Of a DNA stretch of 64,000 bases, positions 10,501 to 17,258 are shown piece after piece. The DNA is taken from NCBI GenBank assembly GCA_900770025.1, contig CAAGIW010000012.1, positions 1 through 64,000 of the forward strand. The letters run 5' to 3'. The stretch comes from an uncultured Prevotella sp. (GTDB taxonomy: Bacteria > Bacteroidota > Bacteroidia > Bacteroidales > Bacteroidaceae). The notes below the pieces were generated by a model. That model was not told the DNA's origin and searched no databases. It saw nothing but the letters and a program-made list of their open reading frames with translations. Every line of letters begins with the position of its first letter. The first letter of the stretch is position 1. Position numbers and translations under genes: made by a program.

Positions 10501-10576
10501 AGGCGCCTACCGAAAGGAGCAATCCTACCAAGAGGAATAGCATCCTGAACGGGTTCTTACTGCTTACCTGCTTCAT
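7505..10576 (-). CDS. susC: SusC-like TonB-dependent starch oligosaccharide importer
   Basis: Outer-membrane beta-barrel that imports maltooligosaccharides using TonB energy. Start at 10576 (MKQVSSKNPFRM) is preferred because a typical signal peptide follows; the frame remains open for 38 more codons upstream but these look non-coding. Domains in order: signal peptide (1-28), carboxypeptidase-D-like domain (about 30-115, VKGHVKDAKGEPIIGATI), TonB-box region DNVVVIGYG, plug (IRIRGG, NPLIVIDGMP), then a barrel ending in ...FLFGVNLNF. About 1023 residues is normal for SusC. First gene of the operon, with a promoter about 190 bases upstream and a LacI-like palindrome inside the leader. Confidence 0.95.
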   Translation of the reverse strand: MKQVSSKNPFRMLFLLVGLLLSVGAFAQITVKGHVKDAKGEPIIGATIRVAGTQGGSVSDFDGNFVIKADKGATLSVSYVGYQTASVKAAPTVMVVLQEDATMLDNVVVIGYGVAKKNDLTGSVTAMKPDEKNRGMVTTAQDMIQGKIAGVNVNTTSGEPGGEAQIRIRGGASLTASNNPLIVIDGMPMDNNKTKGMSNPLSLVNPNDIESFSVLKDASATAIYGSRGSNGVIIITTKRGRRNQAPQVSYNGSISFSTVAKKLDVLNAADYVEAVKKFVPDAVSKLGWKKYNEDGTPDMSAGTYDTDWQDEIYRVGVSNDQNITVTGGVGNSKWSMPYRVSVGYTSQNGVLVASDYSRFTAGFTLNPSLLNDHLNLNINGKYAHTKSNPGGQEAVEQAVKMDPTRPVKSDDSEFANWNGYWQWVKSGADYNDPTYPYAINDDAPKNPVERALTNNVYKKSDVLIGNVEADYKVHGFEDLHLHVNLAGEYANGGEYTNQSPKTTYGFYYGSVGEDTEKKYNLIATAYAQYLKDLGKAHHVDVMAGYEYSRMKYWGGSVYESYYPSTSLKEQDGVPLAGTRNSYTPDEWKGQQVLVSWYGRANYSLLDRYLLTFTARYDGSSRFADGHRWGFFPSAAFAWRINEEPFMKAWTSLSELKLRLGWGKTGQQDTGREYYTSVYRRNTNPYYTYPIGGLDGYMYRPLDFNEELTWETTTTYNVGIDFGMFNQRLTVNADAYYRKTTDLLCEPTIASGQNFDNAVLLNAGALKNIGFEVAVNGRIIQNKTWTVELGVNAAYNKNEITELYGGRDMIEAGLQVGENKNLTYHKVGEPANSFYVFQQVYDENGRPIMGCYVDRNGNGQIDDGDRYFYKNIAAPWTGGFSLKVIYKNWDLGTNFRASFGNYVYNDLLQAKSNTAELYNSKGYFENTTNDALFMGWTSYNYPLSDYFVQNASFLKCDNITLGYSFEGFGKGENYKGISGRIFASCSNVFTITKYKGLDPEQTSGKEGSLYPRCRTFLFGVNLNF

Positions 10577-10735
10577 TATTAAATTGTTTTGGTTAATAGA
10601 TATACTGTTTTCAAAAAAGTCGTATTTGTGTCTTTCGCTTATGCTTCGGATGGTTTCATCGCCATGCCTTATATAAATATGTATGGCCAACTGCAGGCTT
10701 CACCCCGGCACAGCGCACACTACGGGGTTTCATCT

Positions 10736-10745
10736 CAAACGTTTC
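10736..10745. promoter_or_regulatory. LacI-type operator-like site in the susC leader
   Basis: CAAACGTTTC shares the AAACGTTT core with the perfect palindrome at 10831-10840. It lies just downstream of the susC -7 box, where a bound repressor would block transcription. Function is inferred. Confidence 0.45.
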
Positions 10746-10765
10746 ATAGATTTTCGTTACCGATG

Positions 10766-10773
10766 CAAAGTTA
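10766..10773 (-). promoter_or_regulatory. -7 box of the susC operon
   Basis: The minus strand reads TAACTTTG, an exact TAnnTTTG match, followed by C as is common. The start codon is about 190 bases away, giving a long untranslated leader that also holds an AAACGTTT operator-like site. Confidence 0.6.
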
Positions 10774-10830
10774 ACTTTCTTTCTCTTTTCTTGTTTTTCT
10801 TTTCTTCTTTTATCATGCTTTTTTTAAAGA

Positions 10831-10840
10831 CAAACGTTTG
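10831..10840. promoter_or_regulatory. LacI-type operator between susC and lacI
   Basis: Perfect 10-base palindrome CAAACGTTTG, the kind of symmetric CG-centred site bound by LacI-family proteins. It lies in the divergent region between susC and the LacI-family gene, about 58 bases before the regulator's -7 box. The identical core occurs at 26352-26361 before malQ. Confidence 0.6.
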
Positions 10841-10898
10841 CACGTGTTTCCTTTTACATTACCTTATATACGCGTGCGTGCGCACAAAGACTTTTTTA

Positions 10899-10906
10899 TA
10901 ACTTTG
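10899..10906 (+). promoter_or_regulatory. -7 box of the lacI-family gene
   Basis: TAACTTTG matches TAnnTTTG exactly, 40 bases before the ATG at 10947. It supports the upstream start for the regulator rather than the internal methionine. Confidence 0.6.
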
Positions 10907-10946
10907 CAGCGGATTAACTAAGCATCCCACATATCTTTACCTCACC

Positions 10947-11999
10947 ATGACGGAATACATCAATCCCAGCGAACGCCTCACCATGAAGGATATTGCCAAG
11001 GCACTGGGAGTATCGGTGGCCACAGTGTCCAGGGCACTGAAAAACTCGCCACGCATCAGCGAAGAGCAGCGCACCAAGATACAACGCTATGCCAAGGAGC
11101 ACCACTTTGTGCCCAATGCCATAGCCGAATCCCTGCGCTTCAGCCGCATACAGCCTTCCAAGATTATCGGAGTCATCATGCCCGAGATTGCCCACTACTA
11201 TTTCTCCACCGTATTGGCGGGCATCGAGGAGGAGGCACGCCTGCACGGCTACCGCATCATGGTGGCACAAAGCAACGAGCAATACGACAACGAAGTGCGC
11301 ATCTGCCAGTCGTTCTACGAGAACAAGGTGTGCGGCATCATCGTGTCGCAGGCCAAAGACACCACCCGCTACGAGCACTTTCAGCGGCTCATCGACGTGG
11401 GTGTGCCCTTGGTGTTCTACGACAGAATATGCACGGGAGTGGATGCCAACAGGGTGGTGGTGGACGACTATCAGGGGGCCTTTGCCGCCGTGAGCCACCT
11501 CATCGAAACGGGATGCCGCCGCATTGCCTTCTATGGTTCCACCATGACACTGGAGATCTCGAAAAACAGGTTCAACGGCTACAAGGATGCACTGCTGAAA
11601 CATGGCATCCCCTTCGACAACACCCTGACCACCTTTTGCGACAACCGCAGCGCCGCAGAGGAGATTACCCCCGAGATATTGCTGCGCCCCAACCGTCCCG
11701 ATGCCTTCTTTGCCGTGAACGACGACACGGCCATCGGCATCCTCTACACAGCCAAGCGCATGGGATTCAAGGTGCCTCAAGACATCTCCATCTGCGGATT
11801 CACCAACGGGCAGCGGGCCATTGCCTGCGACCCCATGCTCACCACCGTGGAGCAACGGGGGCATCAGGTGGGGCAAGAGGCCGTGGACATTCTCATCAAC
11901 AAGGTGGAAGGCAGGCTGCCCATAGGCAAGGTGGAGCGGCGCATCGTGAAAACCAAACTCATCATCCGCGGCACCACCAGAAATACCCCCCCCCGATAG
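10947..11999 (+). CDS. LacI-family transcriptional regulator, probable maltodextrin regulator
   Basis: DNA-binding regulator of 350 residues. The LacI helix-turn-helix is at about 13-35 (MKDIAKALGVSVATVSRALK), with the hinge NAIAESLRFSR and a periplasmic-binding-protein-like effector domain starting KIIGVIMPEI near 74. Effector-domain landmarks are GIIVSQ, VPLVFYDR and DISICGFTNGQ. The start at 10947 fits the promoter at 10899-10906; the internal ATG at 10983 would remove only 12 residues. It is divergent from susC and 57 bases before the transporter gene. CAAACGTTTG palindromes before susC/lacI and malQ suggest direct control of starch use. Bacteroides thetaiotaomicron uses the unrelated SusR, so this is a different wiring. 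The effector, perhaps maltose, is not known. Confidence 0.92.
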   Translation: MTEYINPSERLTMKDIAKALGVSVATVSRALKNSPRISEEQRTKIQRYAKEHHFVPNAIAESLRFSRIQPSKIIGVIMPEIAHYYFSTVLAGIEEEARLHGYRIMVAQSNEQYDNEVRICQSFYENKVCGIIVSQAKDTTRYEHFQRLIDVGVPLVFYDRICTGVDANRVVVDDYQGAFAAVSHLIETGCRRIAFYGSTMTLEISKNRFNGYKDALLKHGIPFDNTLTTFCDNRSAAEEITPEILLRPNRPDAFFAVNDDTAIGILYTAKRMGFKVPQDISICGFTNGQRAIACDPMLTTVEQRGHQVGQEAVDILINKVEGRLPIGKVERRIVKTKLIIRGTTRNTPPR

Positions 12000-12056
12000 A
12001 CTGGGATAACTTTTCCATCGCAATCATATTCATCATCAAGCATACTTTCACACATT

Positions 12057-13355
12057 ATGAAAACACGTCCCGATCTTTCCTTCTGGCAAATGTGGAACCT
12101 GAGTTTCGGTTTCTTCGGCGTACAGATAGCCTACGCCCTTCAGAGTGCCAACATCAGCAGAATCTTCGCCACCATAGGTGCCGACCCGCACACGCTGAGC
12201 TATTTCTGGATTCTCCCCCCGCTCATGGGCATCCTGGTGCAGCCCATCGTGGGCACGCTGAGCGACAAAACATGGTGCCGCTTCGGCAGGCGCATCCCCT
12301 ACCTGTTTGTGGGTGCCACCGTGGCAGTGGCCGTGATGTGCCTGCTGCCCAACGCCGGCTCCTTCGGCATGGCCCTGTCCACCGCCATGGTCTTCGGTCT
12401 GTGCTCGCTCATGTTTCTCGATACCAGCATCAACATGGCCATGCAACCCTTCAAGATGCTGGTGGGCGACATGGTGAATGAGAAGCAGAAGGCCCTCGCC
12501 TACTCCATCCAGAGCTTCCTGTGCAACGCCGGTTCCATTGCGGGCTACGTGTTCCCCTTCCTCTTCACATACTTGGGCATCAGCAATGTGGCCGCCAAGG
12601 GCGTGGTGCCCGACTCTGTCATCTACTCCTTCTATGTGGGCGCAGCCATCCTGATTCTCTGCGTCATCTACACCACCGTCAAGGTGAAAGAGATGCCACC
12701 GCAGCAATATGCCGAGTATCACGGATTGGAGAAGCCTATGAACGAGCAGAAGACCAACATGTGGCAACTGCTCAAAAATGCGCCCTCCACCTTCTGGACC
12801 GTGGGACTGGTGCAGTTCTTCTGCTGGATGGCGTTCATGTATATGTGGACCTATACCAACGGAGCCATTGCACACACCTGCTGGAACACCACCGACACCG
12901 CCTCTACCGCCTATCAAGAGGCAGGCAACTGGCTGGGTGTGCTCTTTGCCGTGCAGGCCATTGGCAGCGTGGTGTGGGCCGTGGTGCTCCCCAACATCCC
13001 CAACCGCAAGTTTGCCTATGCCCTCAGTTTGGTGCTGGGCGGCATCGGTTTTGCCTCCGTGCCCTTCATCCACAATTCCCAAGTGCTGCTCATTCCCTTC
13101 CTGCTCATCGGCTGTGCCTGGGCGGCCATGCTTGCCATGCCCTTCGCCATCGTGACCAATGCTTTGGAGGGCCGCGGCCACATGGGCGCCTACTTAGGTC
13201 TGTTCAACGGCACCATCTGCGTGCCCCAGATAGTGGCAGCCGCCTTGGGTGGCAGCATCCTCTGGTTAGTGGGCAGCTCACAGGAGAACATGCTGGCACT
13301 GGCAGGCATACTGCTCTTCGTCGGCGCCCTCTGTGTAGTCAAGATCAAGGAATGA
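12057..13355 (+). CDS. MFS sugar transporter, SLC45/GPH-like, probable maltose permease
   Basis: Twelve-segment inner-membrane transporter of 432 residues, probably importing maltose or short maltodextrins from the periplasm. The N-terminal LSFWQMWNLSFGFFGVQIAYALQ block and the loop GTLSDKTWCRFGRRIPY (about 66-82; D-x-x-x-x-RFGRRxP motif) resemble SLC45/sucrose-type transporters common in Bacteroidetes glucan loci. Many hydrophobic helices follow (for example VGAAILILCVIYTTV). It is 57 bases downstream of the LacI-type regulator and probably co-transcribed. The substrate is inferred from context only. Confidence 0.85.
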   Translation: MKTRPDLSFWQMWNLSFGFFGVQIAYALQSANISRIFATIGADPHTLSYFWILPPLMGILVQPIVGTLSDKTWCRFGRRIPYLFVGATVAVAVMCLLPNAGSFGMALSTAMVFGLCSLMFLDTSINMAMQPFKMLVGDMVNEKQKALAYSIQSFLCNAGSIAGYVFPFLFTYLGISNVAAKGVVPDSVIYSFYVGAAILILCVIYTTVKVKEMPPQQYAEYHGLEKPMNEQKTNMWQLLKNAPSTFWTVGLVQFFCWMAFMYMWTYTNGAIAHTCWNTTDTASTAYQEAGNWLGVLFAVQAIGSVVWAVVLPNIPNRKFAYALSLVLGGIGFASVPFIHNSQVLLIPFLLIGCAWAAMLAMPFAIVTNALEGRGHMGAYLGLFNGTICVPQIVAAALGGSILWLVGSSQENMLALAGILLFVGALCVVKIKE

Positions 13356-13497
13356 TTTCCAGAGCAAACGAGGCAAGATGAGACTATGGCGGGACCTCCA
13401 TCCCATGCCATAGTTTGCACCTCGCTACACCACAGTTTGACTTACTACTTTGCAAAACTTCCCCAACTTTTATACAGGCATTTGCACATCGTTTTGC

Positions 13498-13578
13498 AAA
13501 ACGCACCATTTTGCACTGCAAAACGCACCGTTTTAGAACGCAAAACGCACCGTTTTGGAACGCAAAACGCACCGTTTT
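13498..13578. repeat. 22-bp palindromic tandem array, copy 1 (four units)
   Basis: Four 15-base units start at 13498, 13520, 13542 and 13564, exactly 22 bases apart. The last three are AAAACGCACCGTTTT, with six-base inverted arms around CAC; the first ends CCATTTT. Linkers read like GGAACGC or AGAACGC. The array lies between the convergent MFS and rlpA-like genes, in a 416-base gap (13356-13771) that otherwise shows no gene. Confidence 0.9.
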
Positions 13579-13771
13579 GGAAACCAAGGCAATTTGTTGT
13601 GGAAAACAATGAGCATTGAATAAGCCTTAACAAACACATTATCAGCTTGTTATCAGCCACATGCAAAGTGATTGCATTGAGACCTCGGAAACACGGTTTG
13701 GTTTGGGGTAGCAGTTGTTCATTGTTGGTTTGGGAAGAGTTTCCTCACAGACTTCTCCACAAAGCCCCTGA

Positions 13772-14395
13772 TTACTGCTTGGAACGCCTTTTGCTTGCCT
13801 GGGTGGAAGGCAGGTCTTCCATTTCCTGCCAGGTGGGTTTGATGCTGTACTTGGGGATGGTGTTCTCGAAATCGAGCTCAGGAAGTCCCAGGTTTTCCAT
13901 CGGTTTGAAAGGCACGATGGTGGTATCTACAGGCTCCACCACCACCATGGCCACCCCCTGCGACAGGATGCCCAGCTCCTTGGCGGCACGCCACGAGAGG
14001 TCGATGATGCGCCCCCGCTTGAAGGGACCGCGGTCGGTAACTCTCACCACCACCCATTTCTTGGTGTTAGGGTCGGTCACCTTGAGCATGGTGCCAAAGG
14101 GAAACGTGCGATGCGCACAGGTAAGGCTGTCGTGATGCAACCTTTCCCCACTACTGGTCTTGCTGCCCGTGGCACGCTTGGAGTAGTAGGTGGCCTTGCC
14201 CATCTGCGGCGTCTGGGCCACAGTGTGCATGACAGCAGAAACGAAAAAAAGGAGGAAAAAGACGGCTGCTGCCTTGAAGAAAAACGAAGAGGCGAGGCAA
14301 CCGCACCGCTTCAATAAAGCACAAAGAACAGAGGGTATGCTGCTACACATTCCACAACTGCACAGTAGTCCCCCTGTTCTTTGTATGTCTGTCAT
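13772..14395 (-). CDS. RlpA-like double-psi beta-barrel protein
   Basis: Cell-envelope protein of the RlpA family, which in other bacteria binds or cleaves peptidoglycan. A hydrophobic segment at about 40-60 (FFFKAAAVFFLLFFVSAVMH) acts as signal or anchor; the first 38 residues are rich in cysteine, and a start near the hydrophobic segment may be the real one. The double-psi beta-barrel spans about 65-155: GKATYYSKRATGSKTSSGE, AHRTFPFGTMLKVT, VVRVTDRGPF and GRIIDLSWRAAKELG. The TDRGPF and DLS motifs are classic RlpA. The C-terminal 45 residues are polar. It is 24 bases downstream of the glutamate dehydrogenase gene, so the two may be co-transcribed. Lytic activity is not demonstrated. Confidence 0.85.
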   Translation of the reverse strand: MTDIQRTGGLLCSCGMCSSIPSVLCALLKRCGCLASSFFFKAAAVFFLLFFVSAVMHTVAQTPQMGKATYYSKRATGSKTSSGERLHHDSLTCAHRTFPFGTMLKVTDPNTKKWVVVRVTDRGPFKRGRIIDLSWRAAKELGILSQGVAMVVVEPVDTTIVPFKPMENLGLPELDFENTIPKYSIKPTWQEMEDLPSTQASKRRSKQ

Positions 14396-14419
14396 ATATA
14401 CTTGATAGATGTATCAGCC

Positions 14420-15763
14420 CTATACCACACCTTGCGCCATCATGGCGTTGGCCACCTTCATAAAGCCGGCAATGTTGGCACCCTTCACATAGTCGATATA
14501 GCCATCGGGCTGCTTGCCATACTTGACACACTGCTCATGGATGTTGCCCATGATGCCGTGCAGTTTGGCATCCACTTCTTCCGAACTCCAGGTGAGCCTC
14601 ATGGCATTCTGCGTCATCTCCAAGCCCGAAGTGGCCACGCCTCCGGCGTTTACTGCCTTGCCCGGAGCAAACAACTGGTGTGCTGCCACAAACTTTTCGG
14701 CGGCCTCGGCAGTGCATCCCATGTTAGACACCTCGGCCACGCACAGCGGCTTGTTGGCCAACAGCATGTCGGCATCCTCGCCGTTCAGCTCGTTCTGGGT
14801 GGCACAGGGCAGGGCTATGTCGCACTTCACCTCCCACGGTTTGCGGCCGGGCACGAACTTGGCCTCGGGGAATTCCTCGGCATAGGGTGCGCACACGTCG
14901 TTGCCACTGGCTCGCAGTTCCAGCATGTAGGCTATCTTCTCGTCGTCCAGTCCGGCCTCATCGTAGATATATCCGTCGGGTCCCGAGATGGTAATCACCT
15001 TGGCTCCCAGTTCTGTGGCCTTCTTGGCAGCGCCCCAGGCCACGTTGCCGAAGCCGCTGATGGCCACCGTCTTGCCCTTGATGTCGAGCCCGTGGGTCTG
15101 CAACATGTGGTTCACGAAGTACAGGGCTCCATAGCCTGTGGCCTCCGGACGGATGCGCGAGCCGCCCCATTCCAAGCCCTTTCCGGTCATCATGCCGCTC
15201 CACTGGTGGGTGAGTTTCTTGTACATGCCAAAGAGATAGCCTATCTCACGGGCTCCCACACCAATGTCGCCGGCAGGAATATCCTCATCAGGACCAATCA
15301 CGCGATAGAGTTCGGTCATAAACGACTGGCAGAAGCGCATCACCTCGTTGTCTGACTTGCCTCGGATAGAGAAGTCGGAACCGCCCTTGCCGCCGCCCAT
15401 AGGCAGTGTGGTGAGTGCGTTCTTGAAGGTTTGTTCAAAGCCCAAGAACTTCAGGATGCTGAGGTTTACCGATGGATGGAAGCGCAGACCGCCCTTGTAG
15501 GGACCGATGGCGCTGTTGAACTGCACGCGGTATCCGATGTTCACCTGCACCTCGCCTTTGTCGTCCACCCAAGGCACTCTGAAGGTGATGATGCGCTCGG
15601 GCTCCACAATACGCTCTATGATTTTTGCCTTCTCAAACTCGGGATGGCTGTTATACACGTCTTTTACTGATACCAATACTTCTCTCACGGCCTGCAGATA
15701 CTCAAGTTCACCAGGATGCTTGTGCTCCAACTGCTGCATGATTTTCTCTACTTCCATAGTCAT
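14420..15763 (-). CDS. gdhA: Glutamate dehydrogenase (NADP-type)
   Basis: Interconverts 2-oxoglutarate plus ammonium and glutamate in the cytoplasm, the main ammonia-assimilation route in many gut Bacteroidales. The 447-residue length and layout fit the hexameric bacterial family: GPYKGGLRFHPSVN with the substrate lysine region (about 90-103), TTLPMGGGKGGSDF with the catalytic lysine (about 120-133), PAGDIGVGAREIGYLFG, and the Rossmann motif SGFGNVAWGAAKKA. The start could be the first or third codon (MTMEVEK). A -7 box lies about 54 bases upstream. NADP preference is inferred from family similarity. Confidence 0.96.
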   Translation of the reverse strand: MTMEVEKIMQQLEHKHPGELEYLQAVREVLVSVKDVYNSHPEFEKAKIIERIVEPERIITFRVPWVDDKGEVQVNIGYRVQFNSAIGPYKGGLRFHPSVNLSILKFLGFEQTFKNALTTLPMGGGKGGSDFSIRGKSDNEVMRFCQSFMTELYRVIGPDEDIPAGDIGVGAREIGYLFGMYKKLTHQWSGMMTGKGLEWGGSRIRPEATGYGALYFVNHMLQTHGLDIKGKTVAISGFGNVAWGAAKKATELGAKVITISGPDGYIYDEAGLDDEKIAYMLELRASGNDVCAPYAEEFPEAKFVPGRKPWEVKCDIALPCATQNELNGEDADMLLANKPLCVAEVSNMGCTAEAAEKFVAAHQLFAPGKAVNAGGVATSGLEMTQNAMRLTWSSEEVDAKLHGIMGNIHEQCVKYGKQPDGYIDYVKGANIAGFMKVANAMMAQGVV

Positions 15764-15816
15764 GTTGTTTTTAAGGTCAGTACAATGTTTATTGTCATTC
15801 TGTCAGGATGACAAGA

Positions 15817-15824
15817 CAAATATA
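15817..15824 (-). promoter_or_regulatory. -7 box of gdhA
   Basis: The minus strand reads TATATTTG, matching TAnnTTTG, about 54 bases before the gdhA start. It is downstream of the GH53 terminator, so gdhA is transcribed separately from the glucan operon. Confidence 0.6.
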
Positions 15825-15848
15825 GGAATTATAATCCTTACCGCCAAG

Positions 15849-15905
15849 AGAATAAAAGAAAAAGTGGAACCGAAAAGTTACATATTGTTAATTCTCGGTT
15901 CCACT
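15849..15905 (-). terminator. Terminator after the GH53 gene
   Basis: Inverted arms AGTGGAACCGA (15863-15873) and TCGGTTCCACT (15895-15905) form an 11-base stem with a 21-base AT-rich loop. On the minus strand the stem is followed by TTTTTCTTTTATTC. It ends the malQ-to-GH53 operon 12 bases past the stop codon. Confidence 0.85.
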
Positions 15906-15916
15906 ATGGGGGTTTA

Positions 15917-17224
15917 TTACTTGAAATTGCCCAATTCCTTCAGTGCCGGATTGGCTTTTCCGGTGGAGTTGTCGAAGAGCGAAGTGTTGTTCCATCCGTT
16001 GGTCACGCGGTTGGTGCTCCAGTCCAGACCGTACTCGTTGGCCTCGGGCCACCAGTACCACAGCGCCATCACCGAGGGGTGACTGTTCAACTTAGTCACC
16101 AAGTCGGCCAAGAACTTCTGCTGCCCTGCCGGCGTTGCGGGATAGGTTCCGGTGTAGTCATAGTCGGCATCGGCGGGATACCAGCCATAGTGATAGCCCG
16201 TCTCCACAATGGCTATCTTCTTGTCGGGATAGCTTTGTTCCAAGTTCTGCAGCGTGCTTTCCAAGGTGAGCAGGTTGCCATGCCATATAGGATAATAGCT
16301 CAGGCCGATGATATCGTAATCCACTCCACCGTCTTTCATCTTCTTGTAGAAGTTGTTGAGCACGGTCCATTGCCCCGTCCGCTCGGTGTGCAGTATGATC
16401 TTTGCCTTTGGACAGACTTCTCTGCAGGCTCTTCCGGCATTCTTCAGCAGGGAGATGAAGCGGTCCCAGTTGGCCGCATTGCCCATGAAGCACTGCTTCA
16501 GCGAGGTGCTTCCCTCCTTGCCCCACAGCATACCGTAGGATATTTCGTTGCCTGTCTGGATAAAGTCGGGGGTGGCACCGGCAGCATTCAGATGCTCCAG
16601 CACCCCTTTGGTATAGGTATAGATGGCATCTGCGAGCTGGGCATCGCCCATTTCCTCCCACGCTGCCGGCGTGTATTGCTTTTTGGGGTCGGCCCAGGAG
16701 TCGGAATAATGGAAGTCGAGACAGAAGCGAAGTCCGGCCTGCTTGATGCGTGTTCCCAATGCCGTCACATAGGCCAGGTCCTGACAAACGCCGTCGTCCT
16801 TGTCCTTGTCGGAGGCATTGGCAGGGTTGTGAAACAAGCGCACGCGCATGGTGTTCCAGCCATTGCCCGAGAAGTAGTTGAGCATGTTGCCCAGCCGCAC
16901 CCCGTTTTCATCCATATAGATGGCACCATGACTCTCATACTGCGGCAGCAACGAGATGTCTCCACCCACAGACTTGAACCCTTCGGGCAGGTCATCGCCG
17001 GGGGAGCCGGGATTCTGCGGTTCGTCTGTGCTGTCGCCACCGCCGGGGTTATCGCTGCCTTCACCAGAGGTATTGCCGCCTTCTCCGCCATTGTCACCCC
17101 CACCGACAGCGGAGGGAGGGGTGGTTTCGCCCGCTCCGCCATCATCAGAGCCTCCACACGAAACAAGAGTCAGGGCGCACAGCATCCATACCCCCAACAA
17201 AAGTCTTATCTGAAATCTTTTCAT
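15917..17224 (-). CDS. GH53 endo-beta-1,4-galactanase lipoprotein
   Basis: Predicted to cut beta-1,4-galactan side chains of pectic arabinogalactan. The signal peptide ends in lipobox LVSC, followed by GGSDD and a glycine/serine/proline-rich linker to about residue 80. The GH53 barrel follows: SHGAIYMDENG, NTMRVRLFHNP, FCLDFHYSDSWADPKKQ, acid/base E227 in TGNEISYGMLWG and nucleophile E341 in IAIVETGYHYGW. It is the last gene of an operon otherwise devoted to alpha-glucan, 34 bases behind the GH13 gene and before a strong terminator. The family is clear. Its presence in a starch operon is odd and may reflect plant foods that supply both polymers, or an altered specificity. Confidence 0.93.
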   Translation of the reverse strand: MKRFQIRLLLGVWMLCALTLVSCGGSDDGGAGETTPPSAVGGGDNGGEGGNTSGEGSDNPGGGDSTDEPQNPGSPGDDLPEGFKSVGGDISLLPQYESHGAIYMDENGVRLGNMLNYFSGNGWNTMRVRLFHNPANASDKDKDDGVCQDLAYVTALGTRIKQAGLRFCLDFHYSDSWADPKKQYTPAAWEEMGDAQLADAIYTYTKGVLEHLNAAGATPDFIQTGNEISYGMLWGKEGSTSLKQCFMGNAANWDRFISLLKNAGRACREVCPKAKIILHTERTGQWTVLNNFYKKMKDGGVDYDIIGLSYYPIWHGNLLTLESTLQNLEQSYPDKKIAIVETGYHYGWYPADADYDYTGTYPATPAGQQKFLADLVTKLNSHPSVMALWYWWPEANEYGLDWSTNRVTNGWNNTSLFDNSTGKANPALKELGNFK

Positions 17225-17258
17225 ATTGTTTGTATTTTAGGTTTCTGTATTCTCATTA

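Noticed and set aside
10914..12023. Minus-strand open frame of 369 codons opposite lacI
   Set aside because: The plus strand encodes a complete LacI-family protein with a promoter; the opposite frame has no family features.
12048..13181. Histidine-rich minus-strand frame opposite the MFS gene
   Set aside because: Composition is typical of the antisense of a membrane protein gene, with no domain recognised.
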